NCBI GenBank assembly: GCA_001801345.1
Contig: MGXJ01000036.1
Location: 242 to 7,984 of the forward strand
Reading direction: 5' to 3'
Source: Gammaproteobacteria bacterium RBG_16_37_9
Lineage (GTDB): Bacteria > Pseudomonadota > Gammaproteobacteria > UBA9339
Length of the DNA stretch: 7,743 nucleotides
Below, piece after piece: positions 1 through 4,733 of the stretch. A program made the position numbers and the translations under genes. Position 1 is the first letter of the stretch. Every line of letters begins with the position of its first letter. The notes beneath the pieces were generated by a model, which saw nothing but the letters and a program-made list of their open reading frames with translations, was not told where the DNA came from and made no database searches.

Positions 1-800
1 CGAGCGGCTATGGAAGCAAAACGTGCTGCTATGATATCAAAGTTTTGTTGTTCAGCGGCTTTTGCCCATTTTTCAATATCAGCTGGTTGAGGAGAAATTA
101 GAGGAAAATCAGCTTTAACTGAGTCAAGAGAAAGATATCTAACTCCGGTTATTTCACTTAGGCTTTCAAATGCATTAGAAAGATTATTGATAGCGGCAAT
201 TTCGCTTGCTACTGCTGTGTCGTGAGTTGCACGGGCATCTTCAAGATCGGCAATAGGAATTAAGCCTACATCAAATTTATGTTTGGCTTGATTAAGTAAG
301 CGTGCTACAGCTTCTTTATTTGCTTTGGTGTAATACAGGGTATCTTTGGCTTGTAGCACATTAAAATATGCTGTAGCTGTGCGTTGTAATAAGTCTTCTT
401 GTGCTGCTAAAAAAGTTGCTTCAGCCTGTTTTATGGTTGCTTGCGCTCCCCAAACATTTGCCCAGTTACCAAAATTAAATATTGTTTGGGTTAGTTGAAG
501 GGAGTATCCAGAGTTATTGTCATAAGATATGCTAGTGCCATTTGTGAGCGGACTTTCATTTTGCTCTCGGGTTCTGGAAATATTTCCAGAGGCAGTTAAT
601 TGAGGCAAAAGTTTGGATCTAGCAATTGCTAAGTTCTCTCTATTTGCTAACCAGGTGGCGTTTGCTGCTTTGAATGTTGGATCGCTTACAAGAGCTTTTT
701 TGTAAACATCCATTAAATTTACCGCAAAGGCAGTTGTGAAAACTAAATTCCCGCATAAAATCAATATCGTCGAAAGAATGGCTAGCTTATATCTCTTCAT
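1..800 (-). CDS. tolC: TolC-family outer-membrane efflux channel, N-terminal part (truncated by window edge)
   Basis: The minus-strand frame opening at 800 is free of stops to the window edge, giving 266 residues. E. coli TolC has about 490, so roughly half is present. Residues 1-26 form a Sec signal peptide: Lys/Arg near the start, a hydrophobic core, and a likely cut after AFA at 26. The mature start (NLMDVYKKALVSDPTFKAA) is the typical opening of the OEP repeat. LLPQLTASGNIS, then LQLTQTIFNFGNWANV, and a long alanine/glutamine-rich helical stretch with KFDVGLIPIADLEDARA follow, as in TolC channels. By family, it trimerises into an outer-membrane beta-barrel with a periplasmic helical tunnel and serves type I secretion or RND/MFS efflux. 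An AAAGGTG ribosome site (809-815) supports the start. No adaptor or pump gene is visible. The family is sure; the exact transport partner is unknown. Confidence 0.92.
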   Translation of the reverse strand, partial: MKRYKLAILSTILILCGNLVFTTAFAVNLMDVYKKALVSDPTFKAANATWLANRENLAIARSKLLPQLTASGNISRTREQNESPLTNGTSISYDNNSGYSLQLTQTIFNFGNWANVWGAQATIKQAEATFLAAQEDLLQRTATAYFNVLQAKDTLYYTKANKEAVARLLNQAKHKFDVGLIPIADLEDARATHDTAVASEIAAINNLSNAFESLSEITGVRYLSLDSVKADFPLISPQPADIEKWAKAAEQQNFDIIAARFASIAA

Positions 801-808
801 ATTTATTA

Positions 809-815
809 CACCTTT
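809..815 (-). promoter_or_regulatory. Ribosome binding site of the TolC-like gene
   Basis: Read on the minus strand this is AAAGGTG, ending 8 nt before the ATG at 800. It is one of the better Shine-Dalgarno matches in the window and fixes the start codon in front of the signal peptide. Confidence 0.6.
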
Positions 816-901
816 AAATTGGCTAACAAGATTAATACTTTTAGTGTTTATAAGCAAATATCTGTGTGTTTTTACCGTGGAAATATCGCTAGTTGTTTTT
901 A

Positions 902-950
902 AGTAAAAAAAGGGGTCAGACCCAAAAAAGGGCCTGACCCCTTTTTTACT
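902..950. repeat. Short palindromic repeat with GGGGTCA ends
   Basis: An inverted repeat of about 49 bp. The left arm (902-923) reads AGT, seven A, then GGGGTCAGACCC. The right arm (930-950) reads GGGCCTGACCCC, six T, then ACT. The arms pair almost throughout, with one bulged A and one mismatch, around a loop of six A. It lies between divergent genes, where no terminator is needed, although the hairpin plus T-run would look like one on either strand. Its AAGGGGTCA outer end is shared with the larger palindrome at 2045-2137, so both look like members of one dispersed family. Similar GGGGTCA palindromes are, to my recollection, scattered in many proteobacterial genomes and often linked to IS200-like/RAYT transposases. 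No transposase is present here. Confidence 0.75.
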
Positions 951-1015
951 ATAAATATGTTTTTTTTCAATATGATATGATTTGTGGCACCTTAATATTT
1001 GAGTATTATACGGTA

Positions 1016-1045
1016 TTGAAGAAGCTACGAATTTTTAATTATAAT
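1016..1045 (+). promoter_or_regulatory. Sigma70-type promoter of the pilin gene
   Basis: A perfect -10 TATAAT (1040-1045) lies 18 nt downstream of TTGAAG (1016-1021), which matches 4 of 6 positions of the -35 consensus. Transcription would then start around 1051-1053, at or next to the ATG of the pilin gene, giving almost no 5' leader. No Shine-Dalgarno sequence is seen upstream of that ATG, consistent with this reading. The alternative is that transcription starts further upstream and this TATAAT is chance in AT-rich DNA. Confidence 0.5.
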
Positions 1046-1052
1046 CTTAAAA

Positions 1053-1451
1053 ATGAAAAAAACCGGTTTTACTCTAATAGAATTAATGATTGTGCTTGCA
1101 TTAATTGGCATTCTTAGCATGATATCTTACCCACTGTATAGTGAACATATAATAAGGGCTCGCCGCGTTTACATTGCCACGGTTCTTGTAGATTTAGCAA
1201 GTAGTATGGAAAGATATTATCTTTTGAATAATAGTTATAACGACGCGACTTTAGAAAAATTATCTGTAACTGATGAAAGCTATAAAGATTCTTACCATCT
1301 AGATATAAAAGCAAAAGAAGAGAATTATATTTTGAGAGCCATACCAATTGGTAAACAAGCGACAGATTTTTCTTGTGGGGAATTGATACTGGATCAAAAT
1401 GGAAACAAGAGCATAAGCGGTAGTGAAACAGCAGCAAAATGTTGGCGGTAG
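1053..1451 (+). CDS. pilE: Type IV pilin-like protein, PilE-type minor pilin
   Basis: A 132-residue prepilin. The class III leader MKKTG is followed by FTLIELMIVLALIGILSM, with cleavage expected after Gly5 and the conserved Glu at mature position 5. This hydrophobic helix is processed by the PilD prepilin peptidase and anchors the subunit in the inner membrane before assembly. The C-terminal half has the PilE-like pattern DFSCGELILDQNG...KCW, with Cys108 and Cys130 placed to form the D-region disulfide loop. The length fits PilE proteins (about 130-140 aa). By family it would be a minor pilin that primes or joins the type IV pilus used for adhesion, twitching or DNA uptake. It stands alone here: no fimU, pilV, pilW, pilX or pilY1 neighbour is seen, and the next gene converges on it. 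The N-terminal class is certain; the PilE label, against another minor pilin or pseudopilin, is probable. Confidence 0.85.
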   Translation: MKKTGFTLIELMIVLALIGILSMISYPLYSEHIIRARRVYIATVLVDLASSMERYYLLNNSYNDATLEKLSVTDESYKDSYHLDIKAKEENYILRAIPIGKQATDFSCGELILDQNGNKSISGSETAAKCWR

Positions 1452-1471
1452 GCAGACACGGCAGCTGCAAG

Positions 1472-1494
1472 TCCCGTTTAGAAACATAACGGGA
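1472..1494 (+). terminator. Small hairpin after the pilin gene
   Basis: TCCCGTT (1472-1478) pairs perfectly with AACGGGA (1488-1494) around a 9-nt loop, 20 nt after the pilin stop. No T-run follows, so it is not a classical intrinsic terminator. It may still help end or protect the pilin transcript, together with the stronger hairpin just downstream. Confidence 0.35.
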
Positions 1495-1498
1495 TAAA

Positions 1499-1546
1499 CT
1501 TTAGCTTGCGCGTTTATAGAAGCGCAGGCTAAAGCCTGCGGCTACC
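1499..1546. repeat. REP-like palindrome overlapping the 3' end of lspA
   Basis: Three related arms lie in a row. CTTTAGCTTGCGC (1499-1511) pairs with GCGCAGGCTAAAG (1522-1534) over 13 positions with a single G-T pair. In addition CGCAGGCT (1523-1530 with offset one: 1524-1530 core) and AGCCTGCG (1533-1540) form a tight 8-bp hairpin. The two folds exclude each other because they share the middle arm. On the minus strand the repeat begins GGTAGCCGCAGGCTTTAG, a motif I recall as a common dispersed repeat in bacterial genomes. It lies between convergent pilin and lspA genes and could act as a two-way transcript end, although no T-run follows it. It supplies the last codons and stop of lspA. Confidence 0.65.
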
Positions 1547-2029
1547 ACCATTGCGCAGGATATCTATGATCAACATGATCGCACCAATACAAATTGCCGA
1601 GTCAGCTATATTGAAAACAGGATAGTGCCACTGTCTGAAATAAAAATCTAGAAAATCTATTACCTTATGATAAGTGATGCGATCATACAGATTGCCCAAA
1701 GTTCCGCCTATAATTAAAGCCAATGCTATTTTAAGCCATAAGTGTTCGATAGTTATTTTTAATTGCCAAATTATTATGGAAATGCTAACTCCAACAGCAA
1801 TAGCTCCAAACAACCACTCTTGCCATCCGCCAGCTTGGTTTAAAAAACTAAAAGCCGCTCCAGTATTAAAAGTAAAAAATAGGTTGAACATTGGTAAAAT
1901 ACTAATTGGCTCTCCTAATGGTAAATAATCTAACGCTAAGCTTTTGGTAATTCGATCTAGAGCAAAGACTAGTATAGTAATAAAAATCCAAAGATATTTT
2001 TTAGATAGAATCATTGAGTCTCGTGTCAT
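1529..2029 (-). CDS. lspA: Lipoprotein signal peptidase (signal peptidase II)
   Basis: A 166-residue inner-membrane aspartyl protease that removes signal peptides from diacylglyceryl-modified prolipoproteins. Four hydrophobic segments (about 12-30, 72-89, 98-114, 138-157) fit the family. The motifs seen are FNTGAAFSFL (54-63), GGTLGNLYDRI (108-118), VIDFLDFY (123-130) and FNIADSAICIG (139-149). Asp125 and Asp143 are the expected catalytic pair. The length matches E. coli (164) and P. aeruginosa (169). The last residues, GGSRRL, and the stop are encoded by a REP-like repeat, so the native tail has been replaced, beyond the last membrane helix. The ATG at 2029 has no ribosome site; the ATG at 2014 (MILSKK) is an equally good start, with a weak GAG before it. 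lspA usually follows ileS, but here it lies 15 nt after a long palindrome and downstream of rnpB, with no obvious promoter. Confidence 0.96.
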   Translation of the reverse strand: MTRDSMILSKKYLWIFITILVFALDRITKSLALDYLPLGEPISILPMFNLFFTFNTGAAFSFLNQAGGWQEWLFGAIAVGVSISIIIWQLKITIEHLWLKIALALIIGGTLGNLYDRITYHKVIDFLDFYFRQWHYPVFNIADSAICIGAIMLIIDILRNGGSRRL

Positions 2030-2044
2030 GGTTAAGGCAAGGGC

Positions 2045-2137
2045 AAGGGGTCAAGTCCCGACAATCGACAATGTGGTCATTTTTAGAGTAGTGCATAGAA
2101 TGACATATCATTGTCGATTGTCGGGACTTGACCCCTT
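2045..2137. repeat. Long near-perfect palindrome between rnpB and lspA
   Basis: A 29-nt left arm (2045-2073) and right arm (2109-2137) are exact reverse complements. Inside them a second pairing, GTCATT (2076-2081) with AATGAC (2099-2104), closes a 17-nt loop, so the unit could form a hairpin of about 35 bp. The outer end AAGGGGTCAAGTCCCG resembles the ends of the repeat at 902-950. This looks like a non-autonomous palindromic element, possibly mobilised by a RAYT/IS200-type transposase elsewhere in the genome (inference). It begins 11 nt past the 3' end of rnpB and ends 15 nt before the lspA start, filling the gap. There is no T-run on the minus-strand side, so it is not a standard terminator. 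Confidence 0.85.
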
Positions 2138-2148
2138 TTGCTTTTTGA

Positions 2149-2533
2149 GGGTTGACAGTAAGCCGGATTCTGTCGTGGACAATCATTTCTCTGGGATGTA
2201 TGTCACCATACACCTCAAGCGACCTACCCGAATCTATATGTGGACCACATATGTAGGAAAAAAATCCTACGAAGATTCCTATTTGGTCTTGCTCCAAGAG
2301 GGGTTTGCCGTGCCATTGTTGTTACCAACAATGCGGTGTGCTTTTACCACGCCTTTTCACCCTTACCTTGCCACCAAATATTGGTAGCAAGGCGGTATAT
2401 TTTCTGTGGCACTTTCCGTAGGTTTGCACCTCCCAGATGTTATCTGGCTCTTTGTCCTATGGAGTCCGGACTTTCCTCTTAGTCGCTAAACGATATTTCA
2501 CATTCAGTGCCTAAGCGATTGTCTAGTCAACCC
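2149..2533 (-). ncRNA. rnpB: RNase P RNA (M1 RNA), bacterial type A
   Basis: The catalytic RNA of RNase P, which matures tRNA 5' ends together with the RnpA protein. On the minus strand the gene opens with GGGTTGAC (2533-2526), which pairs perfectly with GTCAACCC at the 3' end (2156-2149) to make helix P1; this sets both ends and gives 385 nt. The conserved blocks are in order: GAGGAAAGTCCGGACTCC near the 5' end, GTGCAAACCTACGG, GGTAAGGGTGAAAAGGC, a GTAA-capped P12 hairpin, GAGCAAGACCAAATAGG, GGGTAGGTCGCTTGAG, and ACAGAATCCGGCTTAC before the 3' P1 strand. The P17 loop GTCC (+ 2242-2245) complements GGAC (+ 2454-2457), reproducing the P6 pseudoknot of type A RNAs. An additional hairpin sits between P16 and P17. 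No terminator follows; a palindromic repeat starts 11 nt downstream. Confidence 0.97.
2253..2270 (-). other. Extra hairpin within RNase P RNA, at the P16/P17 junction
   Basis: On the minus strand GTAGGA and TCCTAC pair over six bases around a loop of six T. It lies between the 5' strand of P16 (GAATC) and P17 (ATATGT, loop GGTCC, ACATAT). In E. coli only a few unpaired bases occupy this position. The insert leaves P16, P17 and the P6 contact intact, so the RNA should remain functional. Confidence 0.65.
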
Positions 2534-2538
2534 ACTGC

Positions 2539-2573
2539 TTATAAGGATAGCAGATCTGAGGAGCCGTTGTCAC
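2539..2573 (-). promoter_or_regulatory. Probable rnpB promoter
   Basis: On the minus strand GTGACA (2573-2568) matches the -35 consensus at 5 of 6 positions. After an 18-nt spacer comes TATCCT (2549-2544), matching 4 of 6 of the -10. TTATAA at 2544-2539 is an alternative -10, 5 nt from the mature 5' end at 2533, but it would lack a well-placed -35. Either would start transcription close to the RNA 5' end, as expected for rnpB. Confidence 0.45.
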
Positions 2574-2611
2574 GACCAAATAGTTTCTCGGTTTAGAATT
2601 TGCATCTTTAG

Positions 2612-2640
2612 TTAAGAGCGGTATAGTAGTTTGCTATAGT
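2612..2640 (+). promoter_or_regulatory. Probable promoter of waaC-nrdR-nusB
   Basis: TTAAGA (2612-2617) and TATAGT (2635-2640) are separated by 17 nt and match the sigma70 consensus at 4 of 6 and 5 of 6 positions. The start would fall near 2647, giving a leader of about 14 nt. A second TATAGT occurs at 2622-2627. The sequence diverges back-to-back from rnpB. Confidence 0.4.
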
Positions 2641-2660
2641 TTTATATTAAAGTTGCGACA

Positions 2661-3614
2661 ATGAAAGTATTATTAGTAAAAACATCTTCGCTTGGCGATG
2701 TGGTGCATGCATTGCCAGCAGTTACCGATGCCCAAAAAAAAAATCCGGATATAATTTTTGATTGGGTGGTTGAGGAATCTTTTGCTGAAATTCCAAGTTG
2801 GCATCACCCGGCAGTTAGAAAGATAATTCCAGTAGCATGGCGTAGGTGGCGTAAAAATCTTATAAAATCTTTGTATTTTGGAGAGATTTACCGGTTTTTA
2901 AAAACATTACGTCAAGAAAAATATGATTTAATTATTGATGCTCAAGGGTTAATTAAAAGTGCAGTTATTGCCAGCTTGGCTTTGGGTATAAAAGTAGGTT
3001 ATGACAAAAATAGTGCACGCGAACATCAAGCTTCTTTTTTTTATAAGCATAAATATGCAGTATCTAAAGATCTGCACGCAATTATGCGGATACGTCAACT
3101 TTTCGCCTTTGCTTTGAAGTATGAAATGCCCAATACCACACCAGATTATGGTATTAATGAAAAAATATTTTTTTTAGAAAATGATAATGAAAAATATTTG
3201 GTATTTTTTCATGGAACTAGTCGTGAAGATAAGTGTTGGAGTGAGCAAAAATGGATTGAACTTGCCCAGTTTGCGGTAGACAATGGATTTATCGTATATT
3301 TACCTTGGGGAGATAATATTGAGCTCATGCGTGCTAAAAGGATTTCTCAGCAAAATCAAGCTAAAATTAGAGTGCTTCCCAAATTAAAGATTACAGCGAT
3401 AGCGGCTCTTATTCGTGGTGCCAGTGGGGCTGTTGCAGTTGATACTGGCCTTGGTCATGTTGCGGCGGCGTTAGGAGCCTATACGGTTTCGCTTTATGGC
3501 CCGAGTAATCCCAAATTAATTGGGGCGATAGGGATTAATCAGATACGGTTGACAAATTTTGCTCAGTTAGAAGCAGCCGATGTTTGGCAAGCGCTAGTTG
3601 GGCTAAGTAAATAA
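2661..3614 (+). CDS. waaC: Lipopolysaccharide heptosyltransferase I (WaaC/RfaC)
   Basis: 317 residues, against 319 in E. coli WaaC. The GT9-family enzyme adds the first L-glycero-D-manno-heptose from ADP-heptose to the Kdo of Kdo2-lipid A on the cytoplasmic face of the inner membrane. The N-terminal domain opens with MKVLLVKTSSLGDVVHALPA, carrying Asp13, the catalytic base in E. coli. DLIIDAQGLIKSA (89-101) follows. The C-terminal domain has the ADP-heptose site: HGTSREDKCW (184-193) with Lys191, AVDTGLGHVAAALG (259-272), and LYGPSNP (278-284). The presence of WaaC means heptose-containing LPS. The ribosome site is weak (AAAG about 9 nt upstream). It is the first gene of a tight run with nrdR (16-nt gap) and nusB. 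The gene carries a run of ten A at codons 25-28 and two runs of eight T, unusually slippage-prone for a 954-bp gene. Its frame is intact here. Confidence 0.95.
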   Translation: MKVLLVKTSSLGDVVHALPAVTDAQKKNPDIIFDWVVEESFAEIPSWHHPAVRKIIPVAWRRWRKNLIKSLYFGEIYRFLKTLRQEKYDLIIDAQGLIKSAVIASLALGIKVGYDKNSAREHQASFFYKHKYAVSKDLHAIMRIRQLFAFALKYEMPNTTPDYGINEKIFFLENDNEKYLVFFHGTSREDKCWSEQKWIELAQFAVDNGFIVYLPWGDNIELMRAKRISQQNQAKIRVLPKLKITAIAALIRGASGAVAVDTGLGHVAAALGAYTVSLYGPSNPKLIGAIGINQIRLTNFAQLEAADVWQALVGLSK

Positions 3615-3630
3615 GGATTGAATATATATT

Positions 3631-4089
3631 ATGCATTGTCCATTTTGTAATGAAATTGATACTAAGGTAATTGATTCTCGCTTGGTTGGCGAAGGTAAGC
3701 AAGTGCGTCGGCGACGTGAATGTGTAGTTTGTGATGAGCGATTCACAACTTACGAGATGGCAGAGCTAGTAATGCCACGAGTAATAAAACGCAATGAAGT
3801 GCGTCAGCCTTTTGATGAAGAAAAATTGCGTAATAGTATGAGAAGAGCCCTACAAAAACGCTCTGTTAGCACAGAACAGCTTGAAGAGGCAGTGCAACGT
3901 ATTATGCATAAGTTACGCACTACTGGTGAGCGTGAAATAAACTCTAAAATTGTAGGTGAGATGGTTATGGAAGAATTGCGTAAATTAGATCAGGTTGCTT
4001 ATGTTAGATTTGCTTCGGTGTATAGAAGTTTTCAGGATGTTAAAGCGTTTAACACTGAAATAAAGAAATTACAAAAAAATACTAAATAG
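3631..4089 (+). CDS. nrdR: Transcriptional repressor NrdR
   Basis: 152 residues (E. coli 149). A zinc ribbon at the N-terminus uses Cys3, Cys6, Cys31 and Cys34 (MHCPFC ... CVVCDERF), followed by an ATP-cone domain at about 49-139 (VIKRNEVRQPFDEEKLRNS through DQVAYVRFASVYRSF). NrdR senses ATP/dATP and, in its dATP-loaded form, represses ribonucleotide reductase genes by binding paired NrdR boxes. A likely target lies close by: nrdJ, whose upstream region holds two such boxes at 32-bp spacing. The ATG follows waaC by 16 nt; AAGGA at 3613-3617 overlaps the waaC stop and is a slightly distant ribosome site. In many gammaproteobacteria nrdR is followed by rib genes and then nusB; here nusB follows directly. 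Confidence 0.97.
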   Translation: MHCPFCNEIDTKVIDSRLVGEGKQVRRRRECVVCDERFTTYEMAELVMPRVIKRNEVRQPFDEEKLRNSMRRALQKRSVSTEQLEEAVQRIMHKLRTTGEREINSKIVGEMVMEELRKLDQVAYVRFASVYRSFQDVKAFNTEIKKLQKNTK

Positions 4090-4102
4090 ATAGTAAAAAC
4101 AT

Positions 4103-4525
4103 ATGAAACCTCAAGCTCGTCGTAAAGCACGTTCTTTAGCCTTACAAGCTATTTATCAATGGCAGCTAGTTGCCGATGATGTTGTTAATATTAAAATGCA
4201 GTTTGTTGATAAAATTAATTCCAAAAAAGTAGATGCTGAATATTTTAATGATTTGTTAGATGGTGTTATAAAAAATGTCGGAGCCATCGATGAAGTTATT
4301 ACACCGCTTCTTGATCGCAAAATAACAGATCTAGACGCTGTTGAGCTTGCAGTGTTGCGTTTAGCGACCTATGAATTGATGCTGCGTCTTGATGTGCCAT
4401 ATAAGGTAGTTATTAACGAAGCATTAGAATTAACTAAAAACTTCGGCTCCATTGAAGGATACAAATATATTAATGGAGTTTTGGATAAGGTAGCTCGTCA
4501 ATTAAGAACTGATAAAAAATCCTAA
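4103..4525 (+). CDS. nusB: Transcription antitermination factor NusB
   Basis: 140 residues, against 139 in E. coli. NusB pairs with NusE (ribosomal protein S10) on boxA RNA to build the antitermination complex on rRNA operons. The N-terminal MKPQARRKARSLALQAIYQW is the arginine-rich signature helix of the family. VDAEYFNDLLDGV, PLLDRKITDLDAVELAVLRL, DVPYKVVINEALELTKNFG and YINGVLDKVA follow in the usual order of this all-helical fold. It starts 13 nt after the nrdR stop, so the two are probably co-transcribed, although no clear Shine-Dalgarno is seen. No terminator is evident after its stop, so read-through into nrdJ is possible despite the latter's own regulatory region. Confidence 0.96.
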   Translation: MKPQARRKARSLALQAIYQWQLVADDVVNIKMQFVDKINSKKVDAEYFNDLLDGVIKNVGAIDEVITPLLDRKITDLDAVELAVLRLATYELMLRLDVPYKVVINEALELTKNFGSIEGYKYINGVLDKVARQLRTDKKS

Positions 4526-4657
4526 ATATAATTTTCGTTCGAAGTCAAACGATTTAATTGTTCAAATTTTTTTTGATTTTGAAGGCCAATTTAACTTTTA
4601 AATTTAAAATCAATTAATTACCAGACGAGTTTTTCCAAAAAAATATTTTTTTCATAC

Positions 4658-4673
4658 TTGCCATATATAGTGT
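4658..4673 (+). promoter_or_regulatory. NrdR box 1 upstream of nrdJ
   Basis: TTGCCATATATAGTGT matches 12 of 16 positions of the NrdR box consensus ACACWATATATWGTGT, including the ATATAT core and the GTGT half. It lies 32 bp upstream, start to start, of the second box, the spacing of about three helical turns known for NrdR operators. Confidence 0.75.
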
Positions 4674-4689
4674 TTTTGATTAGTCTTGT

Positions 4690-4705
4690 GCACAACATAA
4701 TGTGT
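4690..4705 (+). promoter_or_regulatory. NrdR box 2 upstream of nrdJ
   Basis: GCACAACATAATGTGT matches 13 of 16 positions of ACACWATATATWGTGT, with nearly symmetric CACA and TGTG halves. It overlaps the best candidate -10 hexamer, so bound NrdR would block RNA polymerase. The nrdR gene lies two genes upstream. Confidence 0.75.
4696..4701 (+). promoter_or_regulatory. Candidate -10 element of the nrdJ promoter
   Basis: CATAAT matches TATAAT at 5 of 6 positions and lies inside NrdR box 2, 32 nt before the ATG. No good -35 is found 16-18 nt upstream (only a T-rich TTTTGA). An alternative pairing is TTGCCA (4658-4663, 5 of 6 of the -35) with TAGTCT (4681-4686). In either case the promoter lies within the box pair. 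Confidence 0.35.
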
Positions 4706-4720
4706 TTTAGAAGTAGTTTT

Positions 4721-4724
4721 AGGA
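4721..4724 (+). promoter_or_regulatory. Ribosome binding site of nrdJ
   Basis: AGGA, 9 nt before the ATG at 4734. It selects this start, and the encoded MKVKRHFTSKGK opening fits long class II reductases. Confidence 0.6.
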
Positions 4725-4733
4725 ATATATAAT

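Noticed and set aside
902..950. Intrinsic terminator
   Set aside because: The hairpin plus T-run fits in form, but it lies between divergent genes with nothing to terminate, and its ends match another palindrome, so a dispersed repeat explains it better.
985..1002. Possible sigma54 promoter (TGGCAC) upstream of the pilin gene
   Set aside because: The -24 half TGGCAC is exact, but the -12 GC expected 10 nt after the GG is TT, so the required second half is missing.
1114..1487. Minus-strand open frames opposite the pilin gene
   Set aside because: They are cysteine/leucine-rich shadows of a clear pilin gene, without a ribosome site or family features.
1674..1928. Plus-strand open frame of 84 codons inside lspA
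   Set aside because: It is antisense to a well-supported lspA and has no recognisable protein features.
2001..2482. Open frames on both strands across 2001-2482, up to 147 codons
   Set aside because: They run through the RNase P RNA gene and the long palindrome. The RNA gene is certain and the translated products resemble nothing.
4526..4657. Terminator or small gene after nusB
   Set aside because: Only AT-rich, weakly paired sequence is present (for example CGTT/AACG near 4537-4552). There is no GC-rich stem with T-run and no supported reading frame.
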